Source: CAYJCL01 sp964370475
GTDB taxonomy: Bacteria > Bacillota_I > Bacilli_A > RF39 > UBA660
NCBI GenBank assembly: GCA_964370475.1
Contig: CAYJJI010000001.1
Location: 1-64,000 of the forward strand
Length of the DNA stretch: 64,000 nt
Reading direction: 5' to 3'
Shown: piece after piece, positions 8,615 through 15,947 of the stretch
How the letters are laid out: each line of letters opens with the position of its first letter
How positions within the stretch are numbered: position 1 is the first letter of the stretch
Program-made: the position numbers and the translations under genes
The notes under the pieces: generated by a model
What the model saw: the letters and a program-made list of their open reading frames with translations, nothing else
Database searches by the model: none
What the model was told of the DNA's origin: nothing

Positions 8615-9547
8615 ATGACAATTGTATTTAAAGTAAGTGATAATGTAAAAGAAAAAATGATAAAATACTATCAAGATATGAAGGTAGATAAAACTCCTCC
8701 ATATTCCCTATTTCAAGTAAAAGATTTTGACTGTGTAACAACTATGTACGAATCCGGGAAAGTAATGTTTCAAGGAATCGGTGCTGATATCGAAGCAAGT
8801 ATTTGGGTAGCAATGGAAAAAAAATTAAATAATAGAATTATAGATACTCAAGGCAAAGATAAAAAAGAAGATAAAAAAGATGAACCAAAAATAATTATCA
8901 AAGGTTCTATTATCGGTTCTGACGAAGTCGGAACAGGAGATTACTTTGGACCTATAGTAGTTTGTGCATCATTTGTTAGTATAGATAAACAAAATGTTTT
9001 AAATGATCTTGGTGTAAAAGATTCAAAAAAAATAACTGATGACCAAATAATTAAAATAGCTCCAAAACTAATTAAATTAATCCCACATAAAATACTAGTT
9101 CTAGATAATAAAAGTTATAATGCAAATTATGGCGTAAATATGAATATGAATAAAATAAAAGCAGTACTTCACAATAAAGCTCTACTAAGCTTAGCAAAAG
9201 AAACTAGTAATTATGACCAAATAATTGTAGATCAATTTACCACACCAAAAAGTTATTATAATTACTTAACAGAAGCTTCCGAAGTAGTAAAGAATATTAA
9301 TTTCATGACTAAAGCTGAAGACAAAGTGTTAGCGGTAGCTTGTGCATCAATAATAGCTAGATATTATTTTCTTGCAAGCATCAAGAAACTAAACGAACAA
9401 TACAACATCAATATTCCGCTAGGAGCTGGGACTATAGTTGATGAATATGGTGTTCAATTAGTAAAAAAACACGGAGACAACATTCTCCGTGAAATTGCAA
9501 AATACAGTTTCAAAAATACCGAAAAAATCAACAATGCTTTAAAATAA
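8615..9547 (+). CDS. rnhC: Ribonuclease HIII
   Basis: The 310-residue enzyme removes RNA from RNA-DNA hybrids. A TBP-like substrate-binding domain occupies about residues 1-75. A lysine-rich linker (about 78-92) follows, then the catalytic RNase H fold beginning GSDEVGTGDYFGP, with acidic residues D103 and E104. Further conserved blocks are VKDSKK (D136), IIVDQF and CASIIARY. The N-terminal domain and the DE catalytic pair distinguish HIII from HII. It is divergent from the cvpA-like gene, and its last 20 bp overlap the convergent holA 3' end. Confidence 0.95.
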   Translation: MTIVFKVSDNVKEKMIKYYQDMKVDKTPPYSLFQVKDFDCVTTMYESGKVMFQGIGADIEASIWVAMEKKLNNRIIDTQGKDKKEDKKDEPKIIIKGSIIGSDEVGTGDYFGPIVVCASFVSIDKQNVLNDLGVKDSKKITDDQIIKIAPKLIKLIPHKILVLDNKSYNANYGVNMNMNKIKAVLHNKALLSLAKETSNYDQIIVDQFTTPKSYYNYLTEASEVVKNINFMTKAEDKVLAVACASIIARYYFLASIKKLNEQYNINIPLGAGTIVDEYGVQLVKKHGDNILREIAKYSFKNTEKINNALK

Positions 9548-10454
9548 ACATTTCTAAAGCTAAATGCTTGTTGCACTTACCACTTTTTATTGAAAAATCA
9601 ATATTAGCAAGTTCTGCTAATATTTTTTTTAACTTCAAAGTAGAATATTTAGTAATCAAAGAAACATACTTATCTATTTGCCAAGGTTGTAAAGCTAACT
9701 TCTTAGAAATTTCAAACGAAGACATTTGTTTTCTTTTATATAAACCACATAACAATATCAAACGATACTCACGCGCTAATAAATTCAATATTTTTATTGG
9801 TTCTTCTTTCAATATCTTCAAATCGTTATAAATTTTAAAAGAAGCAACTATTTGATGATTAACAACAGCATCTATTAATTTAAAAACATTATTTTCAACA
9901 CTAGGAATAACTATATTTTTAACATCTTCAAAATTAACAACACATCCACCATTATAATAAATTTTTATTTTCTCAACTTCATTTAGTACCAAATCATAGT
10001 TATTCATTGAACTATTCACAATATAATAAAGTATTTCCTGAGTAACCTTATAACCATCATTATTAAAATCATTTCCTATAATATTAACTATATCTTTAAC
10101 ACTTAAAACAGGACACTCAATCAGAGCATTTCTCTCCCTTAAAACTTTAACAATCTTTTTTCTTGAATCTATCTTTTGATCAGTAATAAAAATTAATAAA
10201 AGATCATCAACTTCATCTTTTAAATAAGCCTCAAGTATCGAAGCGTCTTTACTCTTACTACCAAAGTAATCAGCATTTTTAACTACTACAATTCTTTGTT
10301 CACTAAACAAAGAATTTACTGAGTTATTTTCTAAAATAGTCTTTAAATCATTATTAATAGCATCATAAGTTTCATACTCATTATTACTAACTATTTTCTT
10401 CAAAGAATCATTTATTTGTCTATTGGTATTACCTGTAATTAAATACGTTGCCAT
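9528..10454 (-). CDS. holA: DNA polymerase III delta subunit
   Basis: HolA is the clamp-loader subunit that opens the sliding clamp. The product has about 308 residues, a usual length, and starts MATYLITGN from ATG 10454, with AGGTGA upstream. In-frame ATGs 6 and 9 bp further 5' would sit on the RBS. The family's three-domain pattern is recognisable: a degenerate AAA+ N-terminus without a working Walker A, a middle part with FSEQRIVVVKNADYFG, and a C-terminal helical collar with EEPIKILNLLAREYRLILL. The downstream position after comEA-comEC is the conserved Firmicute order. Confidence 0.92.
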   Translation of the reverse strand: MATYLITGNTNRQINDSLKKIVSNNEYETYDAINNDLKTILENNSVNSLFSEQRIVVVKNADYFGSKSKDASILEAYLKDEVDDLLLIFITDQKIDSRKKIVKVLRERNALIECPVLSVKDIVNIIGNDFNNDGYKVTQEILYYIVNSSMNNYDLVLNEVEKIKIYYNGGCVVNFEDVKNIVIPSVENNVFKLIDAVVNHQIVASFKIYNDLKILKEEPIKILNLLAREYRLILLCGLYKRKQMSSFEISKKLALQPWQIDKYVSLITKYSTLKLKKILAELANIDFSIKSGKCNKHLALEMFILKHC

Positions 10455-10480
10455 TAACATCACCTAAATATATATTATCA

Positions 10481-10509
10481 TAAAAAGAAAGAGACTGTAA
10501 GTCCCTTTC
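10481..10509 (-). terminator. Terminator after comEC
   Basis: A 10-bp stem with a 3-nt loop (GAAAGGGACT / AGTCTCTTTC on the minus strand, one G-U pair) is followed by TTTTTA. It lies between comEC and holA and would reduce read-through into holA. Confidence 0.65.
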
Positions 10510-10552
10510 ATATATATTATGTTGCTAATCGCAACCACTAATATTATATGTC

Positions 10553-12553
10553 TTATTTCAAAATAGTATACCCATTCTTATTAATTTTAACTACAACAGT
10601 TCCACTATAAGTCGTATTATAAACTTGAATATTATGTTTATTCAAAATACTTAAGACCTCCTCATGAGGATGGCCAAACCGATTATTTAAACCACTAGAA
10701 ATTATTCCAACACTTGGAGAGATATTTTGAATAAATACTTCATCAGTAGACGTACTTGAACCATGATGACCAAGTTTTAAAATATCACAATTCAATTTAT
10801 ATTTTAACAATTCTAGTTCTACATGTTTAGAAACATCACCTAAAAATAATAATTTAGTATCATAAATAGTAACATAATTAATAATACTATTATCATTTTC
10901 ATTATCATATAAAGGAGTATCTAAAACATCAAATTTCATATTCTTAGATACATAATCATTTTTAAAATCAACAAACAATCTTTCATATTCATTAATACTT
11001 CCTTTATTAAGTAATACATTAGAAAAATTTATTTCCTCACTAATAACACTCATTTCCTTAACATGATCAATATCCCCATGACTAAGGACTACTAAATCTA
11101 TTTTAGTAATACCAAGACTCTTTAAAAAGACAACAATAGTATCTCCAATCGTAAAACTATCTCTTAGTTGCCACTCTTCCTTCGGATATTCCATCTCTCC
11201 TCCACTATCGATTAAAACAATATCTTTTCTATAAGGAGAAATTATCAAAGATGAATCTCCTTGACCAACATCTAAATAGTAAACATAACCATTCCAATCA
11301 AAATAAAGTGAAAATTTAACTAATAATAAAACACTAATCAAAAACATAAATAATTTTAAATTAATACCTCTAAAAAACAATAATCCCGAATAATATATAA
11401 TAATAAAAATCAAACTCATTTTAGGAATATTAATTAATAACTTAAACTCATTAAAGAACAAAGACATTTTTTCAAATAATAATATAATCAAAAAATAAAA
11501 AGGCTCCAAAAAAGAAAAAATATAAGTTAGTAACGTTAAAGGATATAACAAAAAAGACACTATCGGACCAAAAATAACATTAATAAAAACTGAAAACATA
11601 TTAAATTCATAAAAAGTATTTATAGTTACTGGCAAACTAGCAAAAAAAGCTACAAAAGAAATCTTAAACAATTTAACAAACCAAACACCTTCAAACTTAC
11701 AATAAATCAAAAAGAAAGTTGTAACAACAGAATACCTAAATCCTAAATTTAAATATAAATTTGGATTTACAACAAGAAGAATTAAAACTGTAAATAAAAG
11801 AGAATACAAACTATTTAATTTAAATACATCTAAAATCAAAAAAAACACAACAGCTCTACATAAAGATGGCGGAAAATCAGTAATAAACAAATACATCACT
11901 AAAAACAAATATATAAACAATTTATAATACTTTATCTTACATAATAACTTTCTAAGAAACAAACACAATAATCCCACATGCATCCCTGAAATAGCAAATA
12001 AATGACTAATTCCATTAATTCTATAACTTTCTACTATTTCCTCATTCATAAAAGACTGATCAGCAAAGATCAAAGCATTAATATAAGAATTTGTTACACT
12101 CACATCATCCCTCATTAAATAACTTCTAATTCCATTAATAAAAGATATATCATCATCATTAATCTTTAATTCCTCAACAGACATAACATGATAAATATTT
12201 ACACTTTTTAAATACTCAGAATAATTAAAAGTATTAGGAATAGTGTTTACTTCTTCTTTGTTAAGAACTCCACTTACATAAACATTTATCCCTCTAAGAA
12301 TATTATTAATTAAATATTCCTTTTCTTCATAAGATTTAATATTATAAAAACATTTAACTAATTCTTTAGCTTTAAGGGTAAAACTTAATAAATCTCCCTC
12401 TATATAATAATCTACTATTTCCCCATTTAAATTAGCATCACCAGAATCATAAACACTTTCAAGATTATTAAATCTAATTAAAAATATAAAAAAACTACAA
12501 AGAAATAAAATCTTTAATATTATTAAACGTCGCTTGACCAATTCCTGAAACAT
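10553..12553 (-). CDS. comEC: ComEC/Rec2 DNA-uptake channel
   Basis: This 666-residue membrane protein is predicted to carry single-stranded DNA across the membrane during natural transformation. An N-terminal OB-like part (about 25-130) and the competence core with HLFAISGMHVGL are followed by a block of membrane segments (about 190-400). The C-terminus is a metallo-beta-lactamase-like nuclease domain (YLDVGQGDSSL, LIDSGGE, LSHGDIDHV, LGHHGSSTSTD) whose metal-binding His and Asp residues look intact. It starts inside comEA, overlapping by 59 bp, so translation is probably coupled. Length is a little under B. subtilis ComEC (776). Confidence 0.93.
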   Translation of the reverse strand: MFQELVKRRLIILKILFLCSFFIFLIRFNNLESVYDSGDANLNGEIVDYYIEGDLLSFTLKAKELVKCFYNIKSYEEKEYLINNILRGINVYVSGVLNKEEVNTIPNTFNYSEYLKSVNIYHVMSVEELKINDDDISFINGIRSYLMRDDVSVTNSYINALIFADQSFMNEEIVESYRINGISHLFAISGMHVGLLCLFLRKLLCKIKYYKLFIYLFLVMYLFITDFPPSLCRAVVFFLILDVFKLNSLYSLLFTVLILLVVNPNLYLNLGFRYSVVTTFFLIYCKFEGVWFVKLFKISFVAFFASLPVTINTFYEFNMFSVFINVIFGPIVSFLLYPLTLLTYIFSFLEPFYFLIILLFEKMSLFFNEFKLLINIPKMSLIFIIIYYSGLLFFRGINLKLFMFLISVLLLVKFSLYFDWNGYVYYLDVGQGDSSLIISPYRKDIVLIDSGGEMEYPKEEWQLRDSFTIGDTIVVFLKSLGITKIDLVVLSHGDIDHVKEMSVISEEINFSNVLLNKGSINEYERLFVDFKNDYVSKNMKFDVLDTPLYDNENDNSIINYVTIYDTKLLFLGDVSKHVELELLKYKLNCDILKLGHHGSSTSTDEVFIQNISPSVGIISSGLNNRFGHPHEEVLSILNKHNIQVYNTTYSGTVVVKINKNGYTILK

Positions 12554-13025
12554 TCATAAGTCCCTCTAAATTACTAAAATAGCCATTAACTTCTCTATAT
12601 TCTATAATTGCAAGAGCTCTAGATTCTCCAATACCTGGCAATGTCATTAATTCAGTTAAAGACCCACTATTAATTGATACTTTATCACTACTTGATTCAT
12701 TCTTTATACCAGGAATAAATATATACATTCCATCAACAACCTTAGAAGCCATATTAATACTTCCTACATCTGCATCAGTAGTTAAACCACCAGCTAATAA
12801 AACAACATCCTCTATAATTAATTCTTGATCCACCTCATAAACACCAGGATTAAGTACTTCTCCTTTAATATCAACATGAATTTTCACACTCTCAATATTC
12901 TGAACAGTATTATAATTATTACTTACATCAACATTAGAAAAAATAGTATATAAAACACTTCCAATAACTAAAAATAATAAACATCCTCCAATAAATAACC
13001 ATTTGTGTAACCTAATAAAATCCAT
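12495..13025 (-). CDS. comEA: ComEA DNA-binding competence protein
   Basis: ComEA binds incoming double-stranded DNA at the cell surface. The 176-residue protein has one N-terminal membrane anchor (about 9-29). A SLBB-like segment (VKIHVDIKGEVLNPGVYEV to IFIPG) follows, and then a C-terminal double helix-hairpin-helix (LMTLPGIGESRALAIIEYR, LMNVSGIGQATFNNI) that contacts the DNA backbone. All parts are complete. It is the first gene of comEA-comEC. With comEC intact, transformation competence is plausible, although the pilus motor genes are not in this window. Confidence 0.95.
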   Translation of the reverse strand: MDFIRLHKWLFIGGCLLFLVIGSVLYTIFSNVDVSNNYNTVQNIESVKIHVDIKGEVLNPGVYEVDQELIIEDVVLLAGGLTTDADVGSINMASKVVDGMYIFIPGIKNESSSDKVSINSGSLTELMTLPGIGESRALAIIEYREVNGYFSNLEGLMNVSGIGQATFNNIKDFISL

Positions 13026-13073
13026 AAAAAAATACCTCCTATTTATATATTAAATAAGAAGTAATTAAATCCT

Positions 13074-14237
13074 TTATAATTTAACAATTTTTTTAGTTTG
13101 ATTATAATCATGATTCTCTATTGCTACTCTTTGAACAACAAACAACATAACTATTGTATTTATGCAAAATGACCCACCATATGATAAGAACGGTAAAGGA
13201 ACACCAGTTAATGGAATAGCTCCTAAAACTCCTAACAAATTAACTAATATATGAGCAAGTAATAATAAAAATACACCATAAGCTAAAACAGAATTTCTAA
13301 TATTACCAGCTTCTTTAGCAATTTTAAACACACGCATCAATAACACAAAATACATCACTACAACAAATATCCCAAATAGCAATCCTAATTCTTCAACTAT
13401 TATTGGAAAAATAAAATCAGTATGTGCCTCAGGCAAATATAAATACTTTTGAGTAGATTCTCCTAATCCTTCACCAAATAAATTACCATTATTAATAGCA
13501 ATAAATCCATTACAAACCTGGTAACCTGAATTAGTTTTATCTAAATATCTTTCACAAGGATCCCAAAAAGTTAAACGACCTAATTGATGTTCTGGTAATA
13601 TCTTACCACCAGTAACAAATAACAACAACAAACAAATCGCTAACCCACTACCTAAAACTAAAGTAACCAGCCTTTTAAACTTAACAGGTATTGGAACCGA
13701 AAGAAAAATAAAATAACTAATAGCACCAATTATTATCGCCCCACCTAAATCAGGTTGTAATAAAATAATAACCGCCATTAAAAGTCCTACCAAAAAAGGA
13801 AACGAAGCATTAACAAATCGAACTTTTTTAACACTACTAAATCGATCATAATAAACAGCCATAAAAACAATTAATATTGATTTAGCAAACTCACTAGGTT
13901 GGACACTAAAGAATCCAAAATCATACCAACTCCGCGCTCCATTAGCAATAATCCCGTATCCATACAGCCCTAATAAAGCAACAACTACTCCTATTAAAAA
14001 TAAATTTGCAACACTTTTATATTTACTGGTAGGAATATTTAAAACAAAAATAAATCCTATTGCAAACGATAATACAACAAAGACAAGTTGCCGTATAAAA
14101 TAATAATTAGATGGAACAAAATATCTTAATACAGCAGCTACACTAGACGCTGAAAATATCATTATACATCCAAAAATACTGAACAATACCATCAGTAACA
14201 ATAAAAATAAATCCATCTTTAAAAACATCTTCTTCAT
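13074..14237 (-). CDS. ftsW: SEDS-family peptidoglycan polymerase (FtsW/SpoVE type)
   Basis: This 387-residue polytopic protein has about ten membrane segments. The conserved SEDS blocks are visible: WYDFGFFSVQPSEFAKS in the middle loop, QPDLGGAI, a large extracellular loop ending EAHTDFIFPIIVEELG, and the terminal GVPLPFLSYGGS. These glycosyltransferases build septal peptidoglycan with a class B PBP. The PLPFLSYGGS ending and the length fit FtsW or its sporulation paralogue SpoVE better than RodA. Sequence alone does not separate FtsW from SpoVE. It is the most upstream gene of the minus-strand group and has its own AGGAG site. Confidence 0.85.
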   Translation of the reverse strand: MKKMFLKMDLFLLLLMVLFSIFGCIMIFSASSVAAVLRYFVPSNYYFIRQLVFVVLSFAIGFIFVLNIPTSKYKSVANLFLIGVVVALLGLYGYGIIANGARSWYDFGFFSVQPSEFAKSILIVFMAVYYDRFSSVKKVRFVNASFPFLVGLLMAVIILLQPDLGGAIIIGAISYFIFLSVPIPVKFKRLVTLVLGSGLAICLLLLFVTGGKILPEHQLGRLTFWDPCERYLDKTNSGYQVCNGFIAINNGNLFGEGLGESTQKYLYLPEAHTDFIFPIIVEELGLLFGIFVVVMYFVLLMRVFKIAKEAGNIRNSVLAYGVFLLLLAHILVNLLGVLGAIPLTGVPLPFLSYGGSFCINTIVMLFVVQRVAIENHDYNQTKKIVKL

Positions 14238-14357
14238 TGTATTCTCCTACAATTAAATATAACATAAAAACAACAATTTTAAAACTAATTTTAAAAAAGT
14301 ATGTCAAAAATCATACATAACTAATAAACTATAATAGATACATTAAGGAGGTAACAT

Positions 14358-14531
14358 ATGTATTATTACGGAAACAACGGGTACAGCAGTTATGGTTGTA
14401 ACCCAGCACCATATGCTAATTACGTAGGTACACCATATGGTTATGGTTCAAACGCATGCATCTGGATAGTCCTATTCATTCTTTTAGTTATCATTATAGG
14501 AGCCGGATACACATTTAATCAAAATGCTTAA
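14358..14531 (+). CDS. YjcZ-like small sporulation membrane protein
   Basis: This 57-residue peptide has a strong AGGAGG ribosome-binding site. The N-terminal two thirds are rich in Tyr, Gly, Asn and Ser (a low-complexity, coat-protein-like composition). They are followed by one membrane helix, WIVLFILLVIIIGAGY, which matches the YjcZ/YqfR-type signature FALIVVLFILLIIVGA found in small spore proteins of Firmicutes. It is a free-standing unit with a perfect hairpin terminator just after the stop. The spore role is inferred from family and from other sporulation genes in the window. Confidence 0.75.
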   Translation: MYYYGNNGYSSYGCNPAPYANYVGTPYGYGSNACIWIVLFILLVIIIGAGYTFNQNA

Positions 14532-14557
14532 AGAGATACATTATCTCTTTTAATTTT
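14530..14557 (+). terminator. Terminator of the YjcZ-like gene
   Basis: AAAGAGATA-cat-TATCTCTTT is a perfect 9-bp stem followed by TTAATTTTG. Confidence 0.75.
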
Positions 14558-14596
14558 GTCCAAAATCTGATAAAATAACATCACTGAGGTGAATTT

Positions 14597-15148
14597 ATGG
14601 AAGTACCAAATATTAAAATAATCAACGAATCAAATAAATTATTAAGAAAAGTTAGTGAAGAAGTTACTTTTCCTCTATCTAGTGAAGATAAAAAAACTAT
14701 CAAAGATATGATGAAATACTTAGAACTATCTCAAATAGAAGATATATCTGAAAAATATAACTTAAGACCAGGTATGGGTCTTGCATATATTCAATTAGGA
14801 CTTCCAAAAAGAATATTTGTTATAGCTTACTTAAATGAAGACGATACATTTGAAAGACACATTGTAATTAATCCAAAAATAATAAGTACAAGTGAAGAAT
14901 TAATCTATGTTGGCGAAGGCGAAGGCTGCCTAAGTGTAGATCGTGAAACAACAGGAATTGTTCCAAGACACGCCAGAATAACAGTTAAAGCACAAGATTT
15001 AAACGGAGAATATTATACAGTACGAGTTAGAGAAGATATATCAGTAGCTTTCCAACACGAAATAGATCACTTAAATGGAATCATATTTACAGATCATATT
15101 GATCCAAAAAATCCATTTAAAAACGCTAATAAAATGAGAGAATTATAA
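14597..15148 (+). CDS. def: Peptide deformylase
   Basis: Def removes the N-formyl group from new proteins. The 183-residue product carries the three family motifs in order. Motif I is GMGLAYIQLG (usually GxGLAAxQ, here with Tyr in place of the second Ala), motif II is EGCLSV with the metal-binding Cys, and motif III is QHEIDHLNG with the two metal His and the catalytic Glu. The insert between motifs I and II is typical of the Gram-positive type 2 enzymes. It sits between a terminator upstream and ylmH downstream and is probably transcribed with ylmH, despite a hairpin in the gap. Confidence 0.95.
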   Translation: MEVPNIKIINESNKLLRKVSEEVTFPLSSEDKKTIKDMMKYLELSQIEDISEKYNLRPGMGLAYIQLGLPKRIFVIAYLNEDDTFERHIVINPKIISTSEELIYVGEGEGCLSVDRETTGIVPRHARITVKAQDLNGEYYTVRVREDISVAFQHEIDHLNGIIFTDHIDPKNPFKNANKMREL

Positions 15149-15167
15149 ACACAGTGATGTGTTTTTT
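15147..15167 (+). terminator. Hairpin between def and ylmH
   Basis: AAACACA-gtga-TGTGTTT plus T residues overlaps the def stop and ends 4 bp before the AGGTGG ribosome-binding site of ylmH. It may be a leaky terminator that lowers ylmH expression relative to def. Confidence 0.55.
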
Positions 15168-15176
15168 AGGTGGATT

Positions 15177-15929
15177 ATGAGAGAAGAAATATTAAATAAA
15201 TATAAAAACGAAGACAAACTCTTCGCAGCAACTATTATAGACAAAATAAACAAATATCAAAAAACAAAAAAAGAAATATATACTAATTACTTAACTCCTA
15301 CAGAATATAACATCGCTATAAGTATTTTAAATAAATATAAAACCCCCTACACTACATATGACCACTTTGAACTATTAGAAAGAAAACTAATCTCTATATC
15401 AAATGAACCAAACTTTGATTATATTAAAACTATAAAAATAATCAATAAATCTCCAAAGACATTAGAACATAAAGACTATATGGGAGCATTATATAATTGC
15501 GGAATAAAAGAAAATAATATAGGAGATATATTCATTACTGATGACCACTGTATTTGTTTTACAACAAATACAATCCTAGATTACATTCTATATAATATCC
15601 AAACTGTTGGAAACAACAACGTATTAATAGAAGAAATAAATAAAGAAGAAGTAAATATAACAAACAATCTAGAAGATATATCCTTCACTTCTTCATCATT
15701 AAGAATAGATGCTATCATAGCCAAACATTTTAAAATGAGTAGAAATCAAGCTAATGAATTAATCAAAAAGAAAAACCTATTCATCAACACAAAAAACACC
15801 TTTAATAATTCATATATCTTAAAAGAAAACGACATAATAGCTTTAAGAAGATACGGTAAATTTAAATATCTAAATTCTACTCCAACAAGAAAAGAAAAAC
15901 TATTAGTAAATATAAAAGCATATAAATAA
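15177..15929 (+). CDS. ylmH: YlmH-like S4-domain RNA-binding protein
   Basis: The product has 250 residues and starts at ATG 15177 behind AGGTGG. A GTG 18 bp upstream lies within the hairpin and is rejected. The layout is that of YlmH: an N-terminal alpha/beta part, a middle domain with HKDYMGALYNCGIKENNIGDIF (the DP/GDI-type motif of the family), and a C-terminal S4 RNA-binding domain (LRIDAIIAKHFKMSRNQANELIKKK). YlmH relatives associate with stalled ribosome complexes and are often located near cell-division genes. Here the gene is instead paired with def. Confidence 0.88.
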   Translation: MREEILNKYKNEDKLFAATIIDKINKYQKTKKEIYTNYLTPTEYNIAISILNKYKTPYTTYDHFELLERKLISISNEPNFDYIKTIKIINKSPKTLEHKDYMGALYNCGIKENNIGDIFITDDHCICFTTNTILDYILYNIQTVGNNNVLIEEINKEEVNITNNLEDISFTSSSLRIDAIIAKHFKMSRNQANELIKKKNLFINTKNTFNNSYILKENDIIALRRYGKFKYLNSTPTRKEKLLVNIKAYK

Positions 15930-15931
15930 GA

Positions 15932-15947
15932 GAACTAAAATTAGTTC
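15932..15947. terminator. Hairpin between convergent ylmH and smc
   Basis: GAACTAA-aa-TTAGTTC is a 7-bp stem with a tight loop. It overlaps the smc stop region, and the downstream T run is imperfect on the plus strand. Confidence 0.45.

Noticed and set aside
8534..8674. N-terminal extension of the CvpA-like protein
   Set aside because: It overlaps the rnhC start and promoter region, and an excellent RBS precedes ATG 8533.
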